A stretch of DNA of 13,772 nt from Pseudomonadota bacterium. GTDB lineage: Bacteria > Pseudomonadota > Alphaproteobacteria > Acetobacterales > Acetobacteraceae. Positions 1-7,253 of this stretch are shown here, piece after piece (the first letter of the stretch is position 1; the number at the start of each line of letters is the position of its first letter). The DNA is taken from contig JAJZVS010000052.1 in assembly GCA_021845555.1 (NCBI GenBank), forward strand, positions 1 to 13,772, in the 5' to 3' direction. A program made the translations under genes and the position numbers. The notes under the pieces were generated by a model that had not been told where the DNA came from, did not search any database, and saw only the letters and a program-made list of their open reading frames with translations.

Positions 1-574
1 CCGGTGAGGGGCGGTGGCGCACTTCGTGATCGATCACCAGCAGCCCGTAGGGCTCGCCGCCGGGGGTGCCGAACTCGTCTTCGTAGACCTTGCGGAACAG
101 CAGGCTCTGATCGAACTCGGCCGCGCGTTCCAGGTCCCGGCACAGCTCGGCCCAGGGGAGATGCAGAACCCGCAGCTTCACGCGCGGACCGAAATCGGGC
201 CGCTCGGTCAGCCAGGCCAGGCCGCGCCAACTGCCTTCGAACCGGCGCAGCCTCGGGTGATGCAGCACGGCATCCAACTGCGCCGACAGCTTGGCATCGA
301 TCGCGGCGATATCGCGATCGATCGCACCGCGCAGCGCCACCGGATCGGCGCGCAGCCGCTGGGCCTCCTCCGATCCAAACCACAGATCGAGCGCGGCGCC
401 GGGGGCGCCGCCGAGAAAGGCGGCAAAGCTGGCGGCGAGCGCCGCCTCCCGCCGGCCGACGAACTGCCCGGACAGCACGGACAGACGCAGCGGCAGGGCC
501 GGTTCGCTCGCCCCGGCGGGCGGCGGCCCAGGGGAAGGCGGGGGGGATGCGACGACAAGGTCGGATGCGCTCAT
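1..574 (-). CDS. Second TssC-family T6SS sheath protein (TssC2, TssC40-like), partial
   Basis: The reading frame starts at the ATG at 574 and stays open to the window edge, giving 191 codons; the C-terminal part is outside. It begins MSASDLVVASPPPSPGPPP, a Pro-rich leader, followed by a region clearly homologous to the complete TssC upstream. Shared motifs include IAAIDxKLSxQL, HHPR, EGxWRGL, LRVLxLP, RDLxRAxEFDQS and EFGTPGGEPY. The family forms the large subunit of the contractile sheath. Two adjacent tssC genes are known in Agrobacterium-type T6SS (TssC41 and TssC40), where the second is not the main TssB partner. It follows tssC after 43 bases, so it is probably in the same operon. A run of seven G lies over codons 10-13. 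The family call is firm; whether this copy is a true sheath subunit is unknown. Confidence 0.88.
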   Translation of the reverse strand, partial: MSASDLVVASPPPSPGPPPAGASEPALPLRLSVLSGQFVGRREAALAASFAAFLGGAPGAALDLWFGSEEAQRLRADPVALRGAIDRDIAAIDAKLSAQLDAVLHHPRLRRFEGSWRGLAWLTERPDFGPRVKLRVLHLPWAELCRDLERAAEFDQSLLFRKVYEDEFGTPGGEPYGLLVIDHEVRHRPSP

Positions 575-617
575 CGGCTGGCCCGCCCGCGAGCGCGTCG
601 CATGCTTCGGGCGGTCC

Positions 618-2111
618 TCAGCCGGCCGGGGCCGGGATGCGGGCGACCATGCGCATGCTGGTGGTCAGTTCCTCCATCTGCAACCACGGCCGCATATAGG
701 CCACCGCGTTGTACGAGCCGGGCCGGCCGGGGATTTCCTTCACTTCCACGCGGGCTTCGCGCAGCGGGTAGCGAGCCTTCATCTCCTGGCCGGCGTTCTC
801 GCTGCTGTTCACATAGTTGGTGATCCAGCGGTTCAGCCAGATCTCGCAATCGGACGCCTCCATGAAGGAGCCGATCTTGTCGCGCGCCATCACTTTCAGA
901 TAATGCGCGAACCGGCTGGTCGCCATGATGTAGGGCAGGCGGGCCGAGATGGCGGCGTTGGCGGTCGCCTCCGGGCGGTCGTATTTCTTCGGCTTCTGCG
1001 CGGTCTGGGCGCCGAAGAACACCGCGTAGTCGGTGTTCTTGTAGTGACAGAGCGGCAGGAACCCCAGGTTGGACAGTTCGAACTCGCGCCGGTCGGTGAT
1101 CGCGATCTCGGTCGGGCACTTGGCGTCCAGATCGCCGTCGTCGGAGGTGAAGACGTGATAAGGCAGGTTCTCGACCTTGCCGCCGCCCTCGGCGCCGCGG
1201 ATCGCGGTGCAGAAGCCGTACTGGGCGAAGGCGTTGGTCAGCCGGGTGCCCATCGCATAGGCGGCGTTCATCCAGCAGTAATCGGTGTGCTGCATGGCGC
1301 GGGCGACGCCGTGTTCGTCGTACGGCGCTTCCTCGTAGGCGAACTCGTCGATCGCCTTGGTGGCGGCGCCGTAGGGCAGACGGGCGAGGGTGCGCGGCAT
1401 CACCAGGCTGACGAAGCGGGCGTCCTCGCTGTCACGGAAGCTGCGCCACTTGGTGTAGTCCTGGCTTTCGAAGATCTTGGCCAGATCGCGCGGCTTGGAC
1501 AGCTCGGTCCAGCTTTCCATGCCCATCATGCCGGCGCCGGCGGCCGAGATGAACGGGGCGAAGGCGGCGGCGGCGACGTTGGAGATCAGCCGGAGCGTTT
1601 CGACATCGTCCGGGTGCTGGGTCCATTCGTAGTCGCCCACCAGCGTGGCATAGGGTTCGCCGCCCGGGGTGCCGAACTCGTTCTCGTAGATCTTCTTGTA
1701 GAGTTGGCTCTGGTCGAACTCCACCGCCCGCTGCAGATCGCGCGAAAGCTCCCGCTTGGGCAGGTTCAGCACCCGGATCTTCAGGTTGGTGCTGGTTTCG
1801 CTGTTCATGATCAGATAGTGCAGCCCGCGCCAGGTGCCCTCCAGCTGGGTGAAGCGCGGATGGTGCATGATCGCATTGAGCTGCTGGGACAGCTTGCGGT
1901 CGATCGCGGCGATCGCCTGATCGAAGGTGCGGCTCAGGTTCTTGTCGAAGGTGACGGTGCCGGACAGCGCCTGCTCGACCAGGTTCTTGACCAGATCCTG
2001 CGCCTGATCCGGCGGGGTCTGCTTGGTGGCCGCCATCACCTGATCGAGGAAGCTGACGCCTGCTTCCGTGGTGGTGGCGCCGGCGGCAGGGGCAGACTGG
2101 GATTCGGACAT
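618..2111 (-). CDS. tssC: T6SS contractile sheath large subunit TssC (VipB/ImpD)
   Basis: This 497-residue protein has the normal length for TssC/VipB, which assembles with TssB into the cytoplasmic contractile sheath that propels the Hcp tube. Family hallmarks are visible in order: IAAIDRKLSQQLNAIMHHP and EGTWRGLHYLI in the N-terminal third, then EFDQSQLYKKIYENEFGTPG, GDYEW, FISAAGAGMMGM, RFVSLVMPRTLARLPYG, WMNAAYAMGTRL, LPLCHYKNTDYAVFF and RFAHYLKVMARDKIGSF, with LNRWITNYV near the C-terminus. The ATG at 2111 is preceded by GGGAGG (2120-2125, 8-base spacing) inside the last codons of tssB. tssB stops 4 bases upstream, so the two genes are translationally coupled, as expected for equimolar sheath subunits. 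The frame is intact. Confidence 0.98.
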   Translation of the reverse strand: MSESQSAPAAGATTTEAGVSFLDQVMAATKQTPPDQAQDLVKNLVEQALSGTVTFDKNLSRTFDQAIAAIDRKLSQQLNAIMHHPRFTQLEGTWRGLHYLIMNSETSTNLKIRVLNLPKRELSRDLQRAVEFDQSQLYKKIYENEFGTPGGEPYATLVGDYEWTQHPDDVETLRLISNVAAAAFAPFISAAGAGMMGMESWTELSKPRDLAKIFESQDYTKWRSFRDSEDARFVSLVMPRTLARLPYGAATKAIDEFAYEEAPYDEHGVARAMQHTDYCWMNAAYAMGTRLTNAFAQYGFCTAIRGAEGGGKVENLPYHVFTSDDGDLDAKCPTEIAITDRREFELSNLGFLPLCHYKNTDYAVFFGAQTAQKPKKYDRPEATANAAISARLPYIMATSRFAHYLKVMARDKIGSFMEASDCEIWLNRWITNYVNSSENAGQEMKARYPLREARVEVKEIPGRPGSYNAVAYMRPWLQMEELTTSMRMVARIPAPAG

Positions 2112-2115
2112 GGGT

Positions 2116-2625
2116 TCAGCCTCCCTGCTTGTCGAGGCCGAGCTGGCTGCCCAGCGACTTCAGGTCGGTTTCGTTCTTCAGGACCTGTTCGAGCAGGCCT
2201 TCGAGCTCTTCCGAACGGTCCACCTTGCTCATCAGGTCGCGCAGCTTGGCCCGCGTCTCCAGCAGCGCCTTCAGCGCCGGGACCTGGGCGGCCACCCGCG
2301 CCGGCTCGAAATCCTCGATCGCGTTGAACTTCAGATCGACCGCCATCTGGCTGCCGTCGCCGGCCAGCGTGTTATCGACCTTCATCTTCAGGCCGGGGGT
2401 CATGCTGGCCATCACGTCGTTGAAATTGTCGCGGTCGATCTGGGTGAACTTCCGATCGGCCAGCGGGCGCAGCGGCGCGGTCGGATCGCCGGAGAAATCA
2501 CCCATCACCCCCATCACGAAGGGGAGCTCCCGCAGCACCTCGGCGCCTTCCGTCTCCACCTCATAGGAGATGTGCACCCGCGGCTTGCGGACGCGGTTGA
2601 GCTTGTCGTGCACGCTGGCGCTCAT
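2116..2625 (-). CDS. tssB: T6SS contractile sheath small subunit TssB (VipA/ImpB)
   Basis: TssB pairs with TssC to form the sheath. The protein is 169 residues, typical for the family. It begins MSASVHDKLNRVRKPRVHI and continues with ELPFVMGVMGDFSGDP, DRKFTQIDRDNFNDVM, a VDNTLAGDGSQ stretch and the C-terminal LLETRAKLRDLMSKVD helix. The frame is open upstream to 2748, but the extra 41 residues are Arg-rich and unlike TssB. The ATG at 2625 has a purine-rich GAGGGA (2635-2640) 9 bases upstream, and the MSxSVxxKLxRVR start matches the family. It heads the tssB-tssC-tssC2 run after a 166-base gap from tssA, which leaves room for its own promoter. Confidence 0.97.
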   Translation of the reverse strand: MSASVHDKLNRVRKPRVHISYEVETEGAEVLRELPFVMGVMGDFSGDPTAPLRPLADRKFTQIDRDNFNDVMASMTPGLKMKVDNTLAGDGSQMAVDLKFNAIEDFEPARVAAQVPALKALLETRAKLRDLMSKVDRSEELEGLLEQVLKNETDLKSLGSQLGLDKQGG

Positions 2626-2634
2626 GGCCTGGTT

Positions 2635-2640
2635 TCCCTC
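2635..2640 (-). promoter_or_regulatory. Ribosome binding site deciding the tssB start
   Basis: On the coding strand this reads GAGGGA, 9 bases before the ATG at 2625. It supports the short TssB over the 41-residue longer frame that is open to 2748. Confidence 0.7.
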
Positions 2641-2665
2641 GCTGTTGGGCTCGCTGTAGCACGCC

Positions 2666-2697
2666 GACCGGCGACGTCCCCCTGGTCGCCGCCGGTC
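2666..2697 (-). promoter_or_regulatory. Stem-loop in the tssB leader
   Basis: GACCGGCGAC (2666-2675) can pair with GTCGCC (2685-2690) plus GGTC (2694-2697). This gives a 10-bp stem with a 3-base bulge (2691-2693) and a 9-base loop. It lies about 40 bases before the tssB ATG and, if the promoter guess is right, close to the 5' end of the tssBC mRNA. It could stabilise the transcript or affect translation. In DNA this GC-rich such a stem can also arise by chance. Confidence 0.35.
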
Positions 2698-2718
2698 CGC
2701 GCTCTCAAACCTGTTGTG

Positions 2719-2748
2719 ACAGTAGCCAAATGCGTCAAGCCCGGTCAA
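2719..2748 (-). promoter_or_regulatory. Candidate promoter of tssB-tssC-tssC2
   Basis: On the minus strand TTGACC (2748-2743) lies 18 bases before TACTGT (2724-2719), which keeps the most conserved TA...T positions of a -10 box. A second TTGACG (2738-2733) overlaps the spacer but has no good -10 at normal distance. The segment at about 2705-2760 is visibly more AT-rich than its surroundings and sits in the 166-base gap between tssA and tssB. The predicted leader would be about 85-90 bases. The boxes are imperfect, so the call is tentative. Confidence 0.4.
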
Positions 2749-2749
2749 T

Positions 2750-2789
2750 CATTCTCGATCCTCGCCGGGCATTCTCGATCCAGGCGGGG
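2750..2789. repeat. Two tandem 20-bp repeats upstream of the tssB promoter
   Basis: The 20-mers at 2750-2769 and 2770-2789 match at 17 of 20 positions and share an exact 12-base core, CATTCTCGATCC. They lie immediately upstream of the candidate -35 box for tssB and end two bases before the tssA stop codon. The spacing of about two helical turns would place two copies on the same DNA face, as for an activator or repressor site. No regulator can be named. Confidence 0.6.
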
Positions 2790-2791
2790 GG

Positions 2792-3928
2792 TTATTCGTC
2801 CCCGGGCGGTTGCGGCGGGCGGATCCCCAGGCCGGTCAGGATGGCGTTGCGGGTCGTCTCGTCCTCGACGATCTCGGCCAGCAGGTCGGGCCAGTTCAGC
2901 CGGCCGCGCCGCGCCGCTTCCTCCAGCGTGTAGGACAGCGGGGAGTGCGGTTCGGTCTCGCGGAAGAACCGCGCGATATCGACCAGTGCCCGCAACGCCT
3001 GCTCGCGGGAGGCGATCTGCCCCGGCGCGGCGATCGGGGCCATCCCGCCTGCCCCCGGCGCGCCCGCCCCCGCTGTCGCGGCACCTGGGGCGCCGGGGGC
3101 CGCGATCCCGGCCGCTTCCGCCGCGCCGCCGGTACCCGGGGCGAACCGTCCGGCCAGATCGACGATCGTGTCGAGCAGGTTCCGGACCTGCGTGGTGGAG
3201 GGGCCGTCGGCGCCGGCCCGCTCGTCCAGCGCCGCCGCCATCGCCTGCCAGGCCTCGCGCGCCGCGGTGGCGTCGGCCAGCAGGGCCGCGAACACCGCCG
3301 CGCCGGCGGCGCGCGCCTCATTTTCCAGGGTGTCGAACGGCACCGCGCCCGCCGCCAGGCGCTGTTCGCGTCGGGCCGCGTCCAGCGTGCCAAGTTGCTC
3401 CGACTGCTGCCATTGATAGAGCGCCACCGGGGCGCCGTCGGGGCGGGCGAACAGCACCAGCTTGAACAGCGGCTGGATCAGCGAGCCGGGGCCGTCGCGG
3501 CCGTTCAGCCCGGTGATCGGGGCCACCCGCGTTTCCATCCCGTAATCGTCGGGCAGCGGATAGACCCCGTCCCAATAGGTGGTGGCCAGGCCCTCGATCA
3601 GCCGCGCCCCGGCGGTCAGGCCGCGCAGGCCCGACAGCCGCAGCATCGCCTCGGTCATCCAGGCGGCGACTTCGAGATCCTTCGATGTCTCGGCGAGGCA
3701 TTTCATGCCGAGGTCGCGCACCGTGCGCCACAGCGGCATCGGGTCACGCGCTTCCCCCCCCCGGTCGGCCGCTTTTTCGGCGTCGCGCGCTTCCGAGCGG
3801 GCGTCGCGCAGGCGGAAATACGGCGACTGCGCGGAAAAATCCTCGCGCAGGTCGGTTCCTTGTGGCACTTCCCCCGGCAACGGCGCCAGCAGCGCCGCGA
3901 GATCAAAGCCGTCCGGCAACTCCGCCAT
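2792..3928 (-). CDS. tssA: T6SS assembly protein TssA (ImpA family)
   Basis: TssA proteins nucleate and cap the growing sheath/tube at the baseplate. This 378-residue protein has an ImpA N-terminal domain at about residues 10-135, including the conserved YWDGVYPLPDDYG stretch at 118-130. A central helical region follows, then an Ala/Gly/Pro linker (about 263-305) and a C-terminal segment with PHSPLSYTLEEAARRG and LLAEIV, ending in the usual short LGI tail. The frame is open to 3973, but the ATG at 3928 has AAGGA 7 bases upstream and gives the family-like MAELPDGFDLAALL start. The ATG at 3943 has no properly spaced site. The coding strand holds a run of nine G (3754-3762) at codons 56-59, a slippage-prone site. 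It is divergent from tssH and lies upstream of tssB in the same direction. Confidence 0.94.
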   Translation of the reverse strand: MAELPDGFDLAALLAPLPGEVPQGTDLREDFSAQSPYFRLRDARSEARDAEKAADRGGEARDPMPLWRTVRDLGMKCLAETSKDLEVAAWMTEAMLRLSGLRGLTAGARLIEGLATTYWDGVYPLPDDYGMETRVAPITGLNGRDGPGSLIQPLFKLVLFARPDGAPVALYQWQQSEQLGTLDAARREQRLAAGAVPFDTLENEARAAGAAVFAALLADATAAREAWQAMAAALDERAGADGPSTTQVRNLLDTIVDLAGRFAPGTGGAAEAAGIAAPGAPGAATAGAGAPGAGGMAPIAAPGQIASREQALRALVDIARFFRETEPHSPLSYTLEEAARRGRLNWPDLLAEIVEDETTRNAILTGLGIRPPQPPGDE

Positions 3929-3935
3929 GCGCGTG

Positions 3936-3940
3936 TCCTT
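3936..3940 (-). promoter_or_regulatory. Ribosome binding site deciding the tssA start
   Basis: AAGGA on the coding strand, 7 bases before the ATG at 3928. It selects the 378-residue form over the in-frame ATGs at 3943 and 3973. Confidence 0.65.
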
Positions 3941-3948
3941 CATCCTGC

Positions 3949-3976
3949 TGGACAATGCCCAGGCGTAACACATAGC
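3949..3976 (+). promoter_or_regulatory. Candidate promoter of tssH in the tssA/tssH divergent gap
   Basis: The gap between the divergent tssA and tssH starts is only 83 bases (3929-4011). On the plus strand TGGACA (3949-3954) is followed after 16 bases by CATAGC (3971-3976), a weak -10. The same TGGACA -35 occurs in the better candidate promoter before hcp. A GAGGGAG ribosome binding site lies 13 bases before the tssH ATG, a rather long spacing. No convincing minus-strand promoter for tssA was found in the same gap, although one must be near. Confidence 0.35.
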
Positions 3977-4011
3977 CTCGGGCGACGAAAAGAGGGAGCA
4001 CGCACCGCGCC

Positions 4012-6651
4012 ATGGCCGCCATCGATCTGAAACAACTCGTCGCCCGCCTGAACGACCCGTGCCGACGGGCGCTGGAGGCCGCCGCGGGACTCACGCTCTC
4101 CCGCACCCACTACAATGTGGAGATCGAGCACTGGCTCGCCACCCTGGCGGACCGGCCGGACGGCGACATCGCCGCCATCCTGCGCCATTTCGAGATCGAG
4201 CCGGGCCGCTTTGCCGCCGACCTCAATCGCGGCCTGGAACGCCTCAAGACCGGCAACAGCCGCGCCCCGGCGCTGTCGCCCGAGATCGTCGAACTGGCCA
4301 AGCAGGCCTGGCTGTTCGCGTCGCTGGAAACCGGCGCCGGGCGGATCCGCTCGGGCCATCTGCTGTGGGCGCTGCTGGCCGACGAGACGCTGGCCCGGCG
4401 CGGGCGGGAAGCCTCCAGCCAGTTGCTGAAAATCGCCCCCGACATCCTCAAGCGCGATTTCGTCGCCATCACCGCCGCCAGCGCCGAGGCGGCCGGCGCG
4501 GCGGCGGAGGCGGGCGCGGGCGGAGAGCCGGGCGCGGAGGCCGCCCCGGGACCGCGCGGCGGCGGCGGCGCGCTCGATCAGTTCACCACCGATCTCACCG
4601 CGCAGGCGCGTGCCGGAAAGATCGACCCGATCCTCGGGCGCGATACCGAGATCCGCCAGATGGTCGATATCCTGACCCGGCGGCGGCAGAACAACCCGAT
4701 CCTCACCGGGGAGGCCGGGGTGGGCAAGACCGCGGTGGTGGAGGGATTCGCCCTGCGCCTAGCCGCCGGGGACGTGCCGCCCGGCTTGCGCGACGTGACG
4801 CTGCGCACGCTCGATCTCGGCCTGCTGCAGGCCGGCGCCGGGGTGAAGGGCGAGTTCGAGAACCGGCTGCGTGGCGTGATCGACGAGGTGAAGGCCAGTC
4901 CGAAGCCGATCATCCTGTTCATCGACGAGGCGCACCAACTGATCGGCGCCGGCGGCCAGGCCGGGCAGGGGGACGCCGCTAATCTCCTGAAACCCGCCCT
5001 GGCGCGCGGCGAGCTGCGTACCATCGCGGCCACCACCTGGGCCGAATACAAGAAATACTTCGAGAAGGACGCCGCGCTGACCCGCCGCTTCCAGGTGGTG
5101 AAGGTCGAGGAGCCGACCGAGAAGCTGGCGGTCGCGATGCTGCGCGGGCTGGTCGATACGCTGGAAAAGCACCACAAGGTGCGCATCATGGACGAGGCGG
5201 TGGAGGCGGCGGTACGGCTGTCGGCGCGCTACATCCCGTCGCGCCAGCTGCCGGACAAGGGCGTGAGCCTGCTCGATACCGCCTGCTCGCGCGTCGGCAT
5301 GAGCCAGTCCGCGGTCCCGGCGCCGATCGAGGACCGCACCCGGCGGATCAACCTGATCGACACCGAGACCGCGATCCTGGAGCGCGAGATCGCCGCCGGG
5401 GAGAACCATGGCGACCGGTGCGACGCGCTGGTGGCCGAGCGGGCGCAGCTGGTCGCCGAGCTCGCCGCGCTGGAGGCGCGCTACGAGCAGGAGAAAGCCC
5501 TGGCCGGCACCCTGACCGCGCTCCGCGCCCAGATCGAGGACCCGGCCGATCCGGCCGACAAGGCCGAGGTGCGGGGAAGGCTCACCGAGACCGCCCAGGC
5601 GCTGCGCGCGCTTGCCGGCGAGCACCCGCTGATCTTCCCGGTGGTCGATGCCCAGGCGGTCGCCGAAGTGGTGGAAGGCTGGACCGGCGTCCCCGCCGGG
5701 CGGATGCAGTCGAACGAAATCCGCACCATCCTGCATCTGCGCGAGGCGATGGAGAAGCGCATCGTCGGCCAGTCGCACGCGCTGGAAGCGGTGGCCCAGG
5801 CGATCCGCACCAACCGCGCCCGCCTGACCGACCCGCGCAAGCCGATCGGCGTGTTCCTGATGGTGGGCACCTCGGGCACCGGCAAGACCGAGACCGCGCT
5901 GACGCTCGCCGACCTGCTGTATGGTGGCGAGCAGAACCTGACCACCATCAACATGACCGAGTTCAAGGAGGAACATAAGGTCAGCCTGCTGATGGGCAGC
6001 CCGCCCGGCTACGTCGGCTACGGCGAGGGCGGGGTGCTGACCGAGGCGGTGCGCCGGCGGCCCTATTCGGTGATCCTGCTGGACGAAATGGAGAAGGCGC
6101 ACCCCGGCGTGCAGGACGTGTTCTTCCAGGTATTCGACAAGGGACAGATGAAAGACGGCGAAGGCCGCGACATCGACTTCAAGAACAGCCTCATCATCAT
6201 GACCTCGAACGCCGGCACCGACCTCATCAACCAATTGTTCGCCGACCCTGAAACCGCCCCCGATGCTGCCGGACTGGCGGAGGCATTGCGCCCGGAGCTG
6301 ATGAAGCACTTCAAGCCGGCCTTCCTGGGCCGGGTGACCCTGGTGCCCTATTTCCCGCTCTCGCCGGCGATCATCCGCCAGATCGTCGAATTGCAGTTGA
6401 ACCGGGTGCGCCGGCGGGTGGCCGACAGCTACGGCGCCCGGTTCGAGTGGGATCCGGCGCTGGTCGATACCATTGCCGCCCGTTGCACCGAGACCTCCTC
6501 GGGCGCGCGCAACGTCGAGAATATTCTTTCCCGGACTTTACTCCCCGAACTTTCGGGAGAAGTCCTGGCCCGCCTTGCCGATGGGGAAGCGATCGAATCC
6601 GTTGCCGTAAGCGTGGACAGTGAAGGGGCGTTTCAGTATTCTCTTGCCTGA
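4012..6651 (+). CDS. tssH: T6SS sheath-disassembly AAA+ ATPase ClpV (TssH)
   Basis: ClpV is a hexameric ClpB-type ATPase that recognises contracted TssB/TssC sheath, unfolds it and recycles the subunits. The 879-residue length is typical. In order there is an N-terminal helical domain (about 1-150), a Gly/Ala linker (about 160-190), and a first AAA+ module with Walker A GEAGVGKT at 233-240 and Walker B ILFIDEAH around 301-308. A charged coiled-coil middle region follows at about 445-525, then a second module with Walker A GTSGTGKT (619-626) and Walker B VILLDE (687-692). The second module includes the pore-type motif GSPPGYVGYGEGG. All catalytic motifs are intact. The start MAAIDLKQLVARLND matches the family. 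hcp follows after 40 bases. The last 130 bases or so are less GC-rich and seem to contain the hcp promoter. Confidence 0.97.
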   Translation: MAAIDLKQLVARLNDPCRRALEAAAGLTLSRTHYNVEIEHWLATLADRPDGDIAAILRHFEIEPGRFAADLNRGLERLKTGNSRAPALSPEIVELAKQAWLFASLETGAGRIRSGHLLWALLADETLARRGREASSQLLKIAPDILKRDFVAITAASAEAAGAAAEAGAGGEPGAEAAPGPRGGGGALDQFTTDLTAQARAGKIDPILGRDTEIRQMVDILTRRRQNNPILTGEAGVGKTAVVEGFALRLAAGDVPPGLRDVTLRTLDLGLLQAGAGVKGEFENRLRGVIDEVKASPKPIILFIDEAHQLIGAGGQAGQGDAANLLKPALARGELRTIAATTWAEYKKYFEKDAALTRRFQVVKVEEPTEKLAVAMLRGLVDTLEKHHKVRIMDEAVEAAVRLSARYIPSRQLPDKGVSLLDTACSRVGMSQSAVPAPIEDRTRRINLIDTETAILEREIAAGENHGDRCDALVAERAQLVAELAALEARYEQEKALAGTLTALRAQIEDPADPADKAEVRGRLTETAQALRALAGEHPLIFPVVDAQAVAEVVEGWTGVPAGRMQSNEIRTILHLREAMEKRIVGQSHALEAVAQAIRTNRARLTDPRKPIGVFLMVGTSGTGKTETALTLADLLYGGEQNLTTINMTEFKEEHKVSLLMGSPPGYVGYGEGGVLTEAVRRRPYSVILLDEMEKAHPGVQDVFFQVFDKGQMKDGEGRDIDFKNSLIIMTSNAGTDLINQLFADPETAPDAAGLAEALRPELMKHFKPAFLGRVTLVPYFPLSPAIIRQIVELQLNRVRRRVADSYGARFEWDPALVDTIAARCTETSSGARNVENILSRTLLPELSGEVLARLADGEAIESVAVSVDSEGAFQYSLA
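6614..6642 (+). promoter_or_regulatory. Candidate hcp promoter inside the 3' end of tssH
   Basis: TGGACA (6614-6619) and TATTCT (6637-6642) are separated by exactly 17 bases. They match the sigma-70 consensus at 5 of 6 and 4 of 6 positions. This is the best promoter-like pair noticed in the window. Transcription would start near 6649, leaving a leader of about 43 bases before the hcp ATG with its strong AGGAG site (6681-6685). It would let Hcp be made in excess over ClpV. Confidence 0.5.
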
Positions 6652-6691
6652 GGGGTGAAACCAATCTCTCCCGCACACACAGGAGCGCAGC

Positions 6692-7171
6692 ATGGCCATC
6701 TACATGAAATACGCCGGCATCGATGGTGCCTCGACCACCAAGGGTCTGGAAAAATGGATCGTGTTGGACAGTTTCCAGTACGGCATCAACCGAGCCCTCA
6801 CCTCGCCGTCGCGCGCTTCGCTGAACCGTGAGGCGTCGGAGGTGAATGTTTCCGAAATCGTCGTCACCAAGCAGATGGACAAGTCCTCCCCCAAGCTGTG
6901 GTCGGAGGCCGCGCACGGTCTGCTCAACAGCAAGGTCGATTTCAAGTTCACCACCCAGGTGAAGAACGAGGTGGTGACGTACTGCGAGATCAAGCTCGAA
7001 GGCTGCGGCGTCAGCTCGCATTCGACCAGCGCCGGGCCCGAGGGTCTCCCGGCCGAGTCCATTTCGATCAACTTCACCAAGATCGTGTGGTCGTTCTCCC
7101 CGATCGACGAAAAGGGCAGCGGCACGCCCGAGAAGGTCGGCCACGACCTGGCGACCCAGCAGAAGGTCTGA
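6692..7171 (+). CDS. hcp: Hcp, T6SS tube protein (TssD)
   Basis: Hcp forms hexameric rings that stack into the inner tube propelled by the sheath, and it is itself secreted. The 159-residue protein begins MAIYMKYAGIDG. It has the family features EKWIVLDSFQYGINRA, a basic Ser/Arg loop, VNVSEIVVTKQMDKSSPKLW, the KVDFKFTTQV strand and a C-terminal SISINFTKIVWSFSPID strand. No signal peptide is present, as expected. The AGGAG site at 6681-6685 is 6 bases before the ATG, an excellent spacing for a highly expressed protein. No C-terminal effector extension is visible. It is the last plus-strand gene and converges with pppA; the intervening 174 bases hold three stem-loops. Confidence 0.97.
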   Translation: MAIYMKYAGIDGASTTKGLEKWIVLDSFQYGINRALTSPSRASLNREASEVNVSEIVVTKQMDKSSPKLWSEAAHGLLNSKVDFKFTTQVKNEVVTYCEIKLEGCGVSSHSTSAGPEGLPAESISINFTKIVWSFSPIDEKGSGTPEKVGHDLATQQKV

Positions 7172-7184
7172 GGCCCGCGCACGG

Positions 7185-7204
7185 CCCTCCGCCCGCGCGG
7201 AGGG
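7185..7204 (+). terminator. Hairpin 13 bases after hcp, possible terminator
   Basis: CCCTCCGC (7185-7192) and GCGGAGGG (7197-7204) form a perfect 8-bp stem with a 4-base loop. There is no U-rich tail, so it may act as a terminator or mRNA 3'-end stabiliser only together with the hairpins downstream. Confidence 0.5.
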
Positions 7205-7253
7205 AACCATCGCAGGATAGCCGGGGTGGCGTGCGCCGCTCTGTGGCACGGGA

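Noticed and set aside
291..2327. Long plus-strand frame of 678 codons over tssC and tssC2
   Set aside because: It lies antisense to two genes with strong family motifs. Its Gly/Ala/Val/Arg-rich product with no domain is what GC-rich antisense frames produce.
2626..2748. 41-residue N-terminal extension of TssB
   Set aside because: The extension is Arg-rich, unlike any part of TssB, and covers the region with promoter-like boxes and the leader hairpin.
4480..4580. Gly/Ala-rich stretch in ClpV as possible inserted sequence
   Set aside because: The frame stays intact and the position is the flexible linker between N-domain and first AAA+ module, where low complexity is normal in GC-rich genomes.
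6538..6556. Small inverted repeat around CCCGA...TCGGG near the tssH 3' end
   Set aside because: It is short, lies inside coding sequence upstream of the candidate hcp promoter and has a bulge; it is within what chance gives in this composition.
6692..7171. Hcp with a fused effector domain
   Set aside because: The protein ends at 159 residues, the length of a plain Hcp; no extension is present.
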